Shown: piece after piece, positions 18,835 to 27,372 of the stretch
How positions within the stretch are numbered: the stretch's first letter is position 1
How the letters are laid out: every line of letters starts with the position of its first letter
Source of the DNA: Nostoc sp. 'Peltigera membranacea cyanobiont' N6
GTDB lineage: Bacteria > Cyanobacteriota > Cyanobacteriia > Cyanobacteriales > Nostocaceae
Assembly (NCBI RefSeq): GCF_002949735.1
Contig: NZ_CP026681.1
Span: 372,001-436,000 of the forward strand
Reading direction: 5' to 3'
DNA: 64,000 nucleotides
Notes under the pieces: model-generated
The model's input: the letters and a program-made list of their open reading frames with translations, nothing else
Told to the model about the DNA's origin: nothing
The model's database searches: none
Translations under genes and position numbers: made by a program

Positions 18835-20670
18835 ATGTCGCCAAATTCATCAAATCAATCACAACAGTCAGAACAAGTTGAAAAAATCTATTTACCGCGT
18901 ACCAGCGAATCGGAGAACTTAAAAAAGATTCGCCACACTGCTTCTCATGTAATGGCAATGGCGGTACAAAAGCTGTTTCCCAAGGCGCAAGTTACAATCG
19001 GCCCTTGGATTGAAAACGGTTTTTACTACGACTTCGATAGTCCAGAACCATTTAGCGAAAACGATCTCAAAGCCATCAAGAAAGAGATGGTGAAGATTAT
19101 CAATCGCAAATTGCCAGTAATTCGGGAAGAAGTCAGCCGCGAAGAAGCCGCACGCCGGATTCAGGAAATTAAGGAATCTTACAAGCTAGAAATTCTGGCA
19201 GATATCAAAAACGAACCAATCACGATTTACCACCTGGGGAATGAATGGTGGGATTTGTGTGCGGGGCCTCATCTGGAAAATACCAGTGAATTAAACCCGA
19301 AAGCAATTGAACTAGAAAGCGTTGCTGGCGCTTATTGGCGTGGGGATGAAACTAAAGCCCAATTACAACGCATCTATGCCACCGCCTGGGAAAGTCCAGA
19401 ACAATTGGCTGAATATAAGCGACGCAAAGAAGAAGCGCTACGACGAGATCACCGGAAACTGGGTAAGGAACTGGGATTATTTATATTTTCCGATCTAGTA
19501 GGGCCGGGTTTACCTTTGTGGACACCAAAGGGTACTCTGTTGCGGAGTACTTTAGAAGACTTCCTGAAGCAAGAACAGGTAAAACGGGGTTATTTATCTG
19601 TAGTAACACCTCATATTGCCAGAGTAGATTTATTTAAAACCTCTGGACATTGGCAGAAATATAAAGAAGATATGTTCCCTTTAATGGCAGATGATGAGGA
19701 ATCGGCTGCACAGGAACAAGGCTTTGTTATGAAGCCAATGAATTGCCCTTTCCATATCCAAATATATAAGAGTGAGTTACGCTCTTATCGAGAACTACCA
19801 ATGCGACTAGCGGAATTTGGTACTGTTTACCGCTACGAACAATCAGGTGAATTGGGTGGTTTAACGCGGGTGCGCGGTTTTACTGTGGATGATTCTCACC
19901 TGTTCGTTACCCCAGAACAGCTAGATAGCGAATTCCTCAGTGTGGTGGATTTGATTTTGTCGGTGTTCAATAAGCTGCAACTGAAAAACTTTAAAGCTAG
20001 ACTGAGTTTTCGCGATCCTGCTAGTGATAAGTACATCGGTTCAGATGAAGTTTGGGACAAAGCCGAAGGTGCAATTCGCCGTGCAGTTGAAACCTTGGGG
20101 ATGGAACACTTTGAAGGGATTGGAGAAGCGGCTTTTTATGGGCCAAAACTTGACTTTATCTTTAGCGATGCCCTAGATCGGGAGTGGCAATTAGGAACTG
20201 TGCAAGTAGATTACAATTTACCTGAACGCTTTGAGTTGGAATACGTTGCCGAAGATGGGGTTCGCAAACGTCCAGTGATGATTCACCGTGCGCCTTTTGG
20301 TTCCCTAGAACGGTTGATTGGGATCTTAATTGAAGAATATGCGGGCGATTTTCCTTTGTGGTTAGCGCCAGTGCAAGCTAGATTACTGCCTGTGGGTGAT
20401 ACACAGCTAGACTTTGCAAAAGATGTGGTAGCGAAGATGCTTGCGTTGGGCATCCGTGCAGAAGTTGATACCAGTGGCGATCGCTTAGGTAAACAGATTC
20501 GCAATGCAGAGAAAGAAAAAATACCCGTGATGGCTGTGGTGGGAGCGAAGGAAGTGGAAACCAACACCTTGAGTATCCGTACCCGCGCCTCTGGGGAATT
20601 GGGAGTTATCCCTGTTGATGAGGTGGTGGATAAGATGAAGGATGCGATCGCTAAGTTCGAGAATTTCTAA
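18835..20670 (+). CDS. thrS: Threonyl-tRNA synthetase (no TGS domain)
   Basis: ThrRS charges tRNA-Thr. The product has the N2 editing domain with H-T-A-S-H near residue 30 and C-A-G-P-H near 140, then the class II catalytic core: M-K-P-M-N-C-P-F-H with a zinc-binding Cys, motif 2 R-Y-E-Q-S-G-E, motif 3 H-R-A-P-F-G-S-L-E-R, and a C-terminal anticodon-binding domain. The N1 (TGS) domain of standard ThrRS is absent; only a Ser/Gln-rich leader precedes the editing domain. The ATG at 18835 (611 residues) is preferred to a TTG at 18769, which lacks a ribosome-binding site. A terminator follows. Confidence 0.95.
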   Translation: MSPNSSNQSQQSEQVEKIYLPRTSESENLKKIRHTASHVMAMAVQKLFPKAQVTIGPWIENGFYYDFDSPEPFSENDLKAIKKEMVKIINRKLPVIREEVSREEAARRIQEIKESYKLEILADIKNEPITIYHLGNEWWDLCAGPHLENTSELNPKAIELESVAGAYWRGDETKAQLQRIYATAWESPEQLAEYKRRKEEALRRDHRKLGKELGLFIFSDLVGPGLPLWTPKGTLLRSTLEDFLKQEQVKRGYLSVVTPHIARVDLFKTSGHWQKYKEDMFPLMADDEESAAQEQGFVMKPMNCPFHIQIYKSELRSYRELPMRLAEFGTVYRYEQSGELGGLTRVRGFTVDDSHLFVTPEQLDSEFLSVVDLILSVFNKLQLKNFKARLSFRDPASDKYIGSDEVWDKAEGAIRRAVETLGMEHFEGIGEAAFYGPKLDFIFSDALDREWQLGTVQVDYNLPERFELEYVAEDGVRKRPVMIHRAPFGSLERLIGILIEEYAGDFPLWLAPVQARLLPVGDTQLDFAKDVVAKMLALGIRAEVDTSGDRLGKQIRNAEKEKIPVMAVVGAKEVETNTLSIRTRASGELGVIPVDEVVDKMKDAIAKFENF

Positions 20671-20706
20671 AATCTAACCTTGAGAATTTCTAAAATATAA
20701 CCCCAG

Positions 20707-20739
20707 ACGCACACTAGTTATAATTGGTGTGCGTTTTGT
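20707..20739 (+). terminator. Terminator of thrS
   Basis: The stem ACGCACAC/GTGTGCGT (20707-20714 and 20727-20734) is followed by a TTTTG tract, 37 bp after the thrS stop. Confidence 0.8.
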
Positions 20740-21037
20740 CTAGCTGGTAGGTTTTGGTGAAGGTGCGATCGTAACGTATTTAATTATCAAAGACTCGTTG
20801 ACGGAGTTTAGAGGTGGATTTATCCAGTTCAAATACTCACTTTAATTTTCACTTTTCATGGGATTTGGAAAGTCAGAAAGTATCACATATAACAAAAGTT
20901 TTCTCAATCACCGCACCCAAGAAAACTTTCCGATTTATTCAAGACTGATAGCATAGATTTAAAGACTTGTGGAATCTGCTCTTCCTAAACAGACTGGACT
21001 TGCATCAATTAATGTCAATAATTTTTGACTAAACATT
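20740..21037. other. 298-bp intergenic region
   Basis: AT-rich sequence with no gene seen; it should hold the promoter of the secreted repeat protein that follows. Confidence 0.4.
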
Positions 21038-21469
21038 ATGAACCGCTTTACCTCTATTTTGCTGGCTGGCTTGATAGCATCTGCATCAGCTTTAGCTATT
21101 TCTCCAAAAGCTGGGGCTAATACACCAGCGTCTTATCTTGCTGAGTTAGATAACTACAGCTATCAACGCAACGATGATGGTAACTACGAACGTCATAGTC
21201 GTCACTACAGAAATGGTGATTATGACCGCCAGAACGACCTTCGCAACGTTGGTAACAACGATCGCCGCAATGACCGCGACTATAATCGCCGCAATGACCG
21301 CGACTATAATCGCCGCAATGACCGCGACTATAATCGCCGCAATGACCGCGACTATAATCGCCGTAATGACCGCGACTATAATCGCCGCAATGACCGCGAT
21401 AATAACCTTCGCGACATTCGCGATCGTAACTTTCGTTTTGAGCGCGATCGCAACTGGGGACGTGGTTAA
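21038..21469 (+). CDS. Secreted low-complexity protein with D-R-D-Y-N-R-R-N repeats
   Basis: The 143-residue protein has a clear signal peptide (residues 1-28, cleavage after A-G-A-N). About six tandem copies of the octapeptide D-Y-N-R-R-N-D-R follow, encoded by a 24-bp repeat at about 21258-21405. The mature protein is nearly all Asp, Arg, Asn and Tyr, hence highly charged and probably disordered. No family is recognised. The antisense and shifted frames are open only as a by-product of the 24-bp period. Confidence 0.8.
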   Translation: MNRFTSILLAGLIASASALAISPKAGANTPASYLAELDNYSYQRNDDGNYERHSRHYRNGDYDRQNDLRNVGNNDRRNDRDYNRRNDRDYNRRNDRDYNRRNDRDYNRRNDRDYNRRNDRDNNLRDIRDRNFRFERDRNWGRG

Positions 21470-21705
21470 TCCCTGTGCCAATCTATCAAGCTTAGTTCTA
21501 AGTGAACTGAGCATTGATTCTACTTGGCGGTAGGATTAGACACAATCTCTTTTTCCACTCATTCCAATATCTGACTTTTCACTCTTATCTAGAAAACGTC
21601 GCTTCTATTCCCTAGTAAGGAAGCTTGCTCAGGGGTTAACTTTAGCGTTAGCTTTTCTACATGACGTGAAAAGTCAGATTTTAATTAAATCAAGAAATTA
21701 TTCTT

Positions 21706-22020
21706 AGAGGATGTTTTAAAAGTCCTCTGGTCGGTAGCAAAATCGTTGGAGATCCCCCTAAATCCCCCAATAAATTGGGGGACTTTTAGAGACTTTGCCC
21801 CCCTTTTTAACTACGGTGTACACACATCTCTGTACAAACCCAAAATCGTTGGAGATCCCCCTAAATCCCCCTTAAAAAGGGGGACTTTAATGAGACTTTT
21901 GCCCCCTTTTTAAGGGGGGTTGGGGGGATCAAAAGGCTCTGGGGCAACTCTATAAGACTTGTGTGTACACCGTAGCTTTTTAAGGGGAGCCAGCGCGGTC
22001 TTGGGGTTTCCCCAAGTGGA
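21706..22020. repeat. Family A element (copy 2) carrying nested family B element
   Basis: It begins with AGAGGATGTTTTAAAAGT at 21706 and runs into the GATCCCCCTAAATCCCCC arm. At 21811-21975 it is interrupted by a 165-bp element with ends CTACGGTGTACACACA and TGTGTGTACACCGTAG (family B), flanked by an exact 8-bp duplication CTTTTTAA (21803-21810 and 21976-21983). After it comes a segment related to element C (CTTGGGGTTTCCCCAAGTGG at about 21999-22018). The right end of the family A copy is missing. Confidence 0.82.
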
Positions 22021-22222
22021 GCATCTGGCGTGTGGGGTGTAATGACTGTGGGAATTATAACTAATTATGCGAACTTGATATTTAGAGGCGTGGGAGCAGG
22101 GTGAGAGGAGGGAGTTAAAATTTGAAAGTTGAGCTTCTGAGGCTCAAATTTTTACTCTCCGGCTCCCTCATCAAAGAGAAACTATATGTAAATGCAGCTT
22201 TGTTAGGGACGAATAACAGTTA

Positions 22223-23260
22223 ATGAAAAGACTAGACCGTAATTTGGCTAAACCATTTAAGATAATTTTTACTGAACACCGCGTACTTTGGGCTGTTTTA
22301 CTCCTGAGTGCAGTACTGGTGCTAACGTTAGCGCTATCGCTTTCTCAAGGAGCAGTACCTTTAAGTATGTCGGAATTTTGGCAAGCCATACTCCACAAAG
22401 GCGATCCAGTTAAACAGACAATTCTCTGGGATTTGCGTCTCCCGCGCATTACGGCGGCTCTCATTGTCGGCGCAGCTTTGGGAATGTCAGGAGCATTACT
22501 GCAAGGAATGTTACGTAATAGTCTTGCCGATCCATTTATTCTGGGGATTTCTGCGGGTGCTGGATTAGTTGTGATTCTGATGATTGTCTGGCAAATATTC
22601 CCGATCGCAATTCCTTTAGCTGCGTGGATAGGAGCAATTTTGACTTCTGCGATCGTTATTTTGCTCGGTCGCGCGGGGTCGGGAATTTCGGTTGAGCGGT
22701 TAATTTTAGGCGGAGTGGCAGTGAGTTCTTTATTTGGCGCTGTACAAACTACATTACTGCTTTTAGCTGAAGACGGTCAAATTCAAATTGCACTGAGTTG
22801 GCTGGTTGGTAGTCTCAATGGACGCGGTTGGCAAGAAATTTCGACGGCTGGCCCTTACATTATTGTTGCATTAATCGGGGGATGTTTACTGGCGCGATCG
22901 GTTAATGTGCTGGCTTTGGGAGATGATTTGGCTGTGGGTTTGGGGGTTTCGTTGACGCGATCGCGCCTGTTAATTGGTGGTGTCGCCACTCTCTTAGCCG
23001 CAGGTGCAGTCAGCATCAGTGGCTTGATTGGATTTGTTGGTCTTGTTGTCCCTCACGGTGTCCGTCTCATAGTTGGTACAGATCATCGCTTTGTTTTGCC
23101 ACTTTCTGCCCTTGCAGGTGCTTGGTTACTAACTTTTGCAGATTTACTCTCTAGATTAGGAGCAGTTGAACTACCAGTAGGTTCCGTCACCGCGTTGCTG
23201 GGTTCACCGTTATTTATCTGGTTACTTTATCGTCGTTCTGCTGGATTTAATAAATTTTGA
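22223..23260 (+). CDS. FecCD-family ABC transporter permease
   Basis: The 345-residue integral membrane protein has about ten hydrophobic helices and FecCD/BtuC signatures: L-R-L-P-R-I near 74, G-A-L-L-Q-G-M-L-R-N-S-L-A-D-P near 95, and G-L-I-G-F-V-G-L-V-V-P-H near 270. Such permeases import iron-siderophore complexes, haem or cobalamin. No substrate-binding protein or ATPase gene is adjacent, so it probably works with subunits encoded elsewhere. The substrate is unassigned. Confidence 0.92.
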   Translation: MKRLDRNLAKPFKIIFTEHRVLWAVLLLSAVLVLTLALSLSQGAVPLSMSEFWQAILHKGDPVKQTILWDLRLPRITAALIVGAALGMSGALLQGMLRNSLADPFILGISAGAGLVVILMIVWQIFPIAIPLAAWIGAILTSAIVILLGRAGSGISVERLILGGVAVSSLFGAVQTTLLLLAEDGQIQIALSWLVGSLNGRGWQEISTAGPYIIVALIGGCLLARSVNVLALGDDLAVGLGVSLTRSRLLIGGVATLLAAGAVSISGLIGFVGLVVPHGVRLIVGTDHRFVLPLSALAGAWLLTFADLLSRLGAVELPVGSVTALLGSPLFIWLLYRRSAGFNKF

Positions 23261-23394
23261 GTCCCTTGTCTATGTTTAAATAGACGAGGTATTTTTTATT
23301 TGAGGCAATGCCTAATATCATGTCCTCTATATTGCATATCTACACATTTATTTATGAATCCAAAGATAGTTTCTTGGATTCATAAATGTTTCAA

Positions 23395-23715
23395 TTATTT
23401 ACTTGCATTTATGCCAATTACACCCACAATTATTAAGGCGATTGACAAAAGTTTGATAAGTGTGGCAGATTCCCGAAACCAAATGATACCAATTATCGCA
23501 ATCAGGACAGTTCCTAATCCAGCCCAGACGGAATAAGCCACACTTACTTCAATTCTCTTGAGAGCAAGGGTCAAACAACTAAAACAAAGTCCATAGAAAA
23601 TAAATATTAAGACTGAAGGGACTATTTTAGTAAATCCTTCTGATAGCTTCATACAAGTTGTGCCTGAAACCTCAAAAAGGATTGCGGCGATAAGGTATAT
23701 CCAACTGCTTGACAT
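23395..23715 (-). CDS. SMR-family multidrug efflux protein
   Basis: The 106-residue protein has four membrane helices and the SMR signature: Y-L-I-A-A-I-L-F-E-V-S-G-T, where the Glu is the essential proton and substrate site, then M-K-L-S-E-G-F-T, and A-Y-S-V-W-A-G-L-G-T. Members work as dimers that exchange protons for quaternary ammonium compounds or other cations. It stands alone, convergent with the FecCD permease gene. The specific substrate is not inferable. Confidence 0.92.
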   Translation of the reverse strand: MSSSWIYLIAAILFEVSGTTCMKLSEGFTKIVPSVLIFIFYGLCFSCLTLALKRIEVSVAYSVWAGLGTVLIAIIGIIWFRESATLIKLLSIALIIVGVIGINASK

Positions 23716-23930
23716 ATCTTTTGTGAGGGTTTTGTTAACAGTCTTTTATTATCTCTAGGAAAGCAACAAAATACAACAGGCTTTTTTAATATTATTAATT
23801 AAGGAAATACCTTAATTATGATAAATCCATCTCTTCTACTTGATTAGTAAATCGAACTTATACTCAATATCAATGAGTTGTAAAATCCTATATTAATCAT
23901 ATTTTATTTTTAAAAAAATATAAGTATCTG

Positions 23931-24005
23931 TAGGGTGTGTTAGACGGAACGTCGTAACGCACCATAAGCTTTGGAGGGTGCGTTAGCGTAGCGTAACGCA
24001 CCCTA
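23931..24005. repeat. Hairpin repeat of the GTAGGGTGYGTTA family (copy 1)
   Basis: TAGGGTGTGTTAGACGG faces its near complement GCGTAACGCACCCTA, forming a long stem. Related hairpins lie at 46729, 48857 and 49711. To the right, AAATCAAATACTAG (about 24018-24031) matches the right end of the element at 46697-46841, so this copy probably had similar outer ends. Confidence 0.75.
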
Positions 24006-24029
24006 CATGGATTTAAAAAATCAAATACT

Positions 24030-24239
24030 AGGAAGTCTGAAGCGAAATCTGAAGATAAAGGTGTAATCAAGAGCGAATTCCACTACGGTAAATTCCAACG
24101 TGTAATTCCTTTACCTGCCCGGATTCAAAATACGAATGTCACAGCAGATTATAAAGATGGCATCTTGAACCTGACGCTACCCAAAGCTGAAGAAGAAAAG
24201 AACAAAGTTGTCAAAGTTAATCTAGCACGATCTAGCTAA
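24030..24239 (+). pseudogene. Hsp20 small heat-shock protein, C-terminal remnant
   Basis: An open frame with no start codon reads K-G-V-I-K-S-E-F-H-Y-G-K-F-Q-R, then L-P-A-R-I, A-D-Y-K-D-G-I-L-N-L-T-L-P-K-A and a stop at 24237. This is the second half of an alpha-crystallin domain, including the G-x-L motif (G-I-L-N-L). Homology begins exactly where the repeat element ends (about 24030), and no N-terminal half is visible upstream. A terminator follows at 24277, apparently inherited from the original gene. Confidence 0.85.
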
Positions 24240-24276
24240 TTTCCTCATATCTGCTAGCTATTGATTAAACCAAATA

Positions 24277-24306
24277 AAAAGCGCTCTCCAAAAGGGAGCG
24301 CTTTTT
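24277..24306 (+). terminator. Strong Rho-independent terminator
   Basis: The stem AAAAGCGCTC/GAGCGCTTTT with a short loop is followed by TTAG; it lies 38 bp after the Hsp20 remnant. Confidence 0.88.
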
Positions 24307-24477
24307 AGTGTGAATTACTTAGCCCATAAAGCTTTCTTAGGAAAGTGCAAAATTTGAAATCTTCTAGAGTGTGTTATTGCCGAAAGTCCGGCATTACCTC
24401 AGATTTGAGGTGCGCTAGAACGAATGTTCTAATGCACCCGGCAAAACTTGCTCTTTCTTAAATCCACCTTTCTTAAC

Positions 24478-24777
24478 TTAACCGTTAAGCTCATCTTCTT
24501 GATGGGTTTGGATTACACAGTCAGAAGTGGGCTTGGCAACGCAGGTAAGAACCCATCCTGCATCTATTTGATCGTCGTCTAAGAAGTTTTGATCCGATTG
24601 GTCAACAGTACCTGAAATCAGCTTACCGGCGCAGGTTGAGCAAGAACCTGCGTTACAGGAGTAAGGCAAGTCCATCTCATTTTCTTCGTTAGCAATCTCT
24701 AGAATGTAATCATCATCAGAAACTTCAATTGTTTTTTCTTCATCTGGAGTCTTTAATGTGACTTTATAAGTTGCCAT
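24478..24777 (-). CDS. petF: Plant-type [2Fe-2S] ferredoxin
   Basis: The 99-residue protein carries the cluster ligands C-N-A-G-S-C-S-T-C-A-G and a fourth Cys in V-L-T-C-V-A, with the surrounding P-Y-S-C and G-T-V-D-Q-S-D-Q-N-F-L-D typical of photosynthetic ferredoxin I. It accepts electrons from photosystem I and passes them to FNR and other reductases. A monocistronic unit. Whether it is the main PetF or one of several paralogues cannot be told from the window. Confidence 0.95.
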   Translation of the reverse strand: MATYKVTLKTPDEEKTIEVSDDDYILEIANEENEMDLPYSCNAGSCSTCAGKLISGTVDQSDQNFLDDDQIDAGWVLTCVAKPTSDCVIQTHQEDELNG

Positions 24778-24943
24778 GTAACAATCCCTAGTTAAATGTG
24801 AACTACATTGTTGATCCTACGGGTTTATGTGCTACTAGTCTAGAGTTAAATGTGGTGGATAAAAAGAGAGAGTGGGGAGTGGGGTAATACAGAATCTTCT
24901 AGATTCTTAAGGGGTTAGTGGGGCCAAAAACTCTCTACTGAAA

Positions 24944-25948
24944 TCATAGAGACAAAAATGTTGCGATCGCTTCTGCAAATCCCTCAAATGAACTATAATC
25001 CCTGGACACGATGGAAACATTCATACCCAACTTCCGCGCATTAGCAGTTGTATAAGGGCCAAAACATGCAATAATGCAACGCTCATAATCGCTTTGCGAG
25101 TTGACCATTGTCAAAAAGCTTTCTACTTCTGCTGTGCTACTAAAGGCGATGACATCGATTATTCCTTGACGCATTAAGTTTAATTCAATACCGTAGATGC
25201 TTTTGTCTAAGCCCTGCGTGATATATGTGGGTACGCGAGTTACTTCTATACCTAATTTCTGCAAATCTGTAATCAAATTGGGTACGATATCAGGTTCAGG
25301 CAAACCAACAACTTCTGGGGCAGGGATCAGCACTTTTTTTTCATGAATTTGCGGAAGTTTCGCTAATTCTGCCACAATTCCGGCTGGGCTAGATTCTGTT
25401 GGGATTAAATCAACCTTGCCACAAAAAGACAATAAGCTTTCCGCGTCTTTTCCTAAAGCACATAATTGACATTTTTGCACTACAGATACAGGAATATCTA
25501 AATCATTCATCCGGTGAAAAAATGCAGTGATGCCATTTCTACTTGTGAAGAGAATCCAATCAAAATCGGCTATCTGGTTTAGAGCAATATCTAACTTAGT
25601 GTAGTTGGATAAATAGCAGGTTTCGACAGTAGGCATTAAAACAGGTAAACCACCTTGTTTAATGATTTGTTCAGATAACCTGTAAGCATAATTTCTCGGT
25701 GCTGTTAATAAAATTCTCTTGCCATATAGAGGTAAGTCTTTAGATGGAGTGAGCAGGTTAATTTCTGTTGATTGAGCGTGCATTTGTTTATCTGTCATTT
25801 TATTTGCGATCGTTGCAATCCGCAGATCCTCGACTTCTTTAAGAAGTCGAGGATCTCGTTCCTGTTGTTTCTGTGCGTTTGATTCAGAATTGCTATATAA
25901 ACCTAGCCATTTTTCTAGGGTGAATTCTCCCCATTTTTCCGATGTCAT
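24944..25948 (-). CDS. hemD: Uroporphyrinogen-III synthase
   Basis: HemD cyclises hydroxymethylbilane to uroporphyrinogen III in haem and chlorophyll synthesis. The conserved part starts near residue 70: L-P-L-Y-G-K-R-I-L-L-T-A-P-R, with D-W-I-L-F-T-S-R-N-G near 150 and V-I-A-F-S-S-T-A-E-V near 265. The N-terminal ~60 residues are not conserved-looking and include R-D-P-R-L-L-K-E-V-E-D-L, encoded by a perfect 31-bp palindrome at 25825-25855. An internal ATG 50 codons in (about 25801) could be the true start, which would leave the palindrome in the leader. Confidence 0.88.
   Translation of the reverse strand: MTSEKWGEFTLEKWLGLYSNSESNAQKQQERDPRLLKEVEDLRIATIANKMTDKQMHAQSTEINLLTPSKDLPLYGKRILLTAPRNYAYRLSEQIIKQGGLPVLMPTVETCYLSNYTKLDIALNQIADFDWILFTSRNGITAFFHRMNDLDIPVSVVQKCQLCALGKDAESLLSFCGKVDLIPTESSPAGIVAELAKLPQIHEKKVLIPAPEVVGLPEPDIVPNLITDLQKLGIEVTRVPTYITQGLDKSIYGIELNLMRQGIIDVIAFSSTAEVESFLTMVNSQSDYERCIIACFGPYTTANARKLGMNVSIVSRDYSSFEGFAEAIATFLSL
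25825..25855. repeat. Perfect 31-bp palindrome at the hemD 5' end
   Basis: GATCCTCGACTTCTT and AAGAAGTCGAGGATC are exact complements around a single T. Similar dispersed palindromes are frequent in Nostoc genomes. Here it lies inside the open frame of hemD as called from 25948. Confidence 0.9.
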
Positions 25949-26004
25949 CTGTGTTGATAAAACGGCACGATATGAATATCTAAGAACGTTTGCACAAAAA
26001 TCTT

Positions 26005-26916
26005 ATGTCTTCATTACTGGCTTTGTCCAACAGTTTAGCTGACACCGTAGAAGAAGCTGGGAGTGCTGTAGTTGCAGTTAATGCGGGTACTCGTGTCTCT
26101 CCAAGTGGCATTCACTGGCGGAATGGCATCATTGTTACCTCTGATGAGTCGATCCAGCGCTATGACGACATTACTGTTACTCTATCAAATGGTCACACTG
26201 CACCAGTAACACTCATCGGTCATGACTCTAGCACTGATATTGCTGTTTTTAAACTAGAAAATGTAGAAACACCTGTGGCAAAAATTGGCGATGCTAAAAC
26301 GCTGAAAGTCGGTCATCTGGTACTAGGACTGGCAAGAGGTAGCGAAGGTGATTTAAGGGCGGCGATGGGTACAGTGAGCGTGGTTAGCGGTGCTTGGCGA
26401 AGTATGAGTGGCGGAAATATTGACCAATTCATCCGCCCAGATATCACCCTTTACTCTGGTTTTGCAGGCGGGCCGCTGGTAGATGCTGCTGGTTTTGTAG
26501 TGGGGATGAATACATCGGGGCGGCGTGGCGTTGCTTTGACAATTCCTACTGCTACAGTCGATCGCGTGGTTGACGAATTAGTAGCAAAAGGACGCATTTC
26601 AAAAGGCTACTTGGGTGTGGGAATGCAACCTGTACGTTTACCAAAGAACCTGAAAACTTCTCTGAATTTAACTTCTGCAACTGGGGTAATTGTCGTTAAT
26701 GTTGAGACTTCCGGGCCTGCTGAAAATGCAGGTGTGCTGCTTGGTGATGTTTTGGTAACGTTCGATGGCGTAACTGTGGGCGATACAGGTGATGTGCTAG
26801 CGCTGCTTAATAATAGCGATCGCATTGGTAAAGCTATCAACGTGCAAATTGTCCGGGGTGGAGTGTTAATTGAGTTAGCGATCGCAGTTGGCGAAAGACC
26901 TACCAAGGAGGAATAA
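26005..26916 (+). CDS. HtrA/S1C-like PDZ protein without catalytic residues (pseudoprotease)
   Basis: The 303-residue protein has the trypsin-like fold of the HtrA family followed by a PDZ domain (G-Y-L-G-V-G-M-Q-P at about 205, then E-N-A-G-V-L-L-G-D-V-L-V). The catalytic His motif T-N-A-H-V is replaced by T-S-D-E-S. The Asp motif D-S-S-T-D-I-A-V is retained. The Ser motif G-N-S-G-G-P has become G-F-A-G-G-P. With both His and Ser gone, it should not cleave peptides. It begins at the ATG at 26005. It may bind substrates or regulate the active homologue downstream; that role is inferred. Confidence 0.9.
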   Translation: MSSLLALSNSLADTVEEAGSAVVAVNAGTRVSPSGIHWRNGIIVTSDESIQRYDDITVTLSNGHTAPVTLIGHDSSTDIAVFKLENVETPVAKIGDAKTLKVGHLVLGLARGSEGDLRAAMGTVSVVSGAWRSMSGGNIDQFIRPDITLYSGFAGGPLVDAAGFVVGMNTSGRRGVALTIPTATVDRVVDELVAKGRISKGYLGVGMQPVRLPKNLKTSLNLTSATGVIVVNVETSGPAENAGVLLGDVLVTFDGVTVGDTGDVLALLNNSDRIGKAINVQIVRGGVLIELAIAVGERPTKEE

Positions 26917-26974
26917 TCTCCATTTGGAATGGATTTTACTAGCTGTGTCAAATTTATCTAAATTTTCTATTCAT

Positions 26975-27248
26975 TTGAGCTTCTGAACTCGGAACTTCGA
27001 CCTTTTTGCTCGGACGTTGAGCTTCTGAACTCGGAACTTCGACCTTTTTGCTCGGACGTTGAGCTTCTGAACTCGGAACTTCGACCTTTTTGCTCGGACG
27101 TTGAGCTTCTGAACTCGGAACTTCGACCTTTTTACTCGGACGTTGAGCTTCTGAACTCGGAACTTCGACCTTTTTACTCGGACGTTGAGCTTCTGAACTC
27201 GGAACTTCGACCTTTTTACTCGGACGTTAAGCTTCTGAACTCGGAACT
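26975..27248. repeat. 42-bp tandem repeat, 6.5 copies
   Basis: Units start at 26975, 27017, 27059, 27101, 27143, 27185 and a partial one at 27227. Copies are nearly identical, with only G/A changes such as TTTTTGCTCGG versus TTTTTACTCGG. The period of 14 codons keeps a frame open on both strands; the minus strand reads R-P-S-K-K-V-E-V-P-S-S-E-A-Q repeatedly. No start codon or ribosome-binding site supports translation here. Confidence 0.92.
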
Positions 27249-27372
27249 GTCAGAATTTTCTTTCCAAAGTTGGGTTGACTAATATCTTGCAACAGTCTCA
27301 ATTATTCCAACCCGACTAAAAACTATTGTCAGCCCACTAATTCTACTTTGACATGCGGGAAAATTGTATAAA

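Noticed and set aside
21146..21533. Overlapping open frames in and opposite to the D-Y-N-R-R-N repeat gene
   Set aside because: They arise from the 24-bp period and give low-complexity Val/Ile/Ala or Met/Thr/Ile strings without signal or start support.
26975..27248. CRISPR array
   Set aside because: Repeats are directly contiguous with no variable spacers, so this is a simple tandem repeat.
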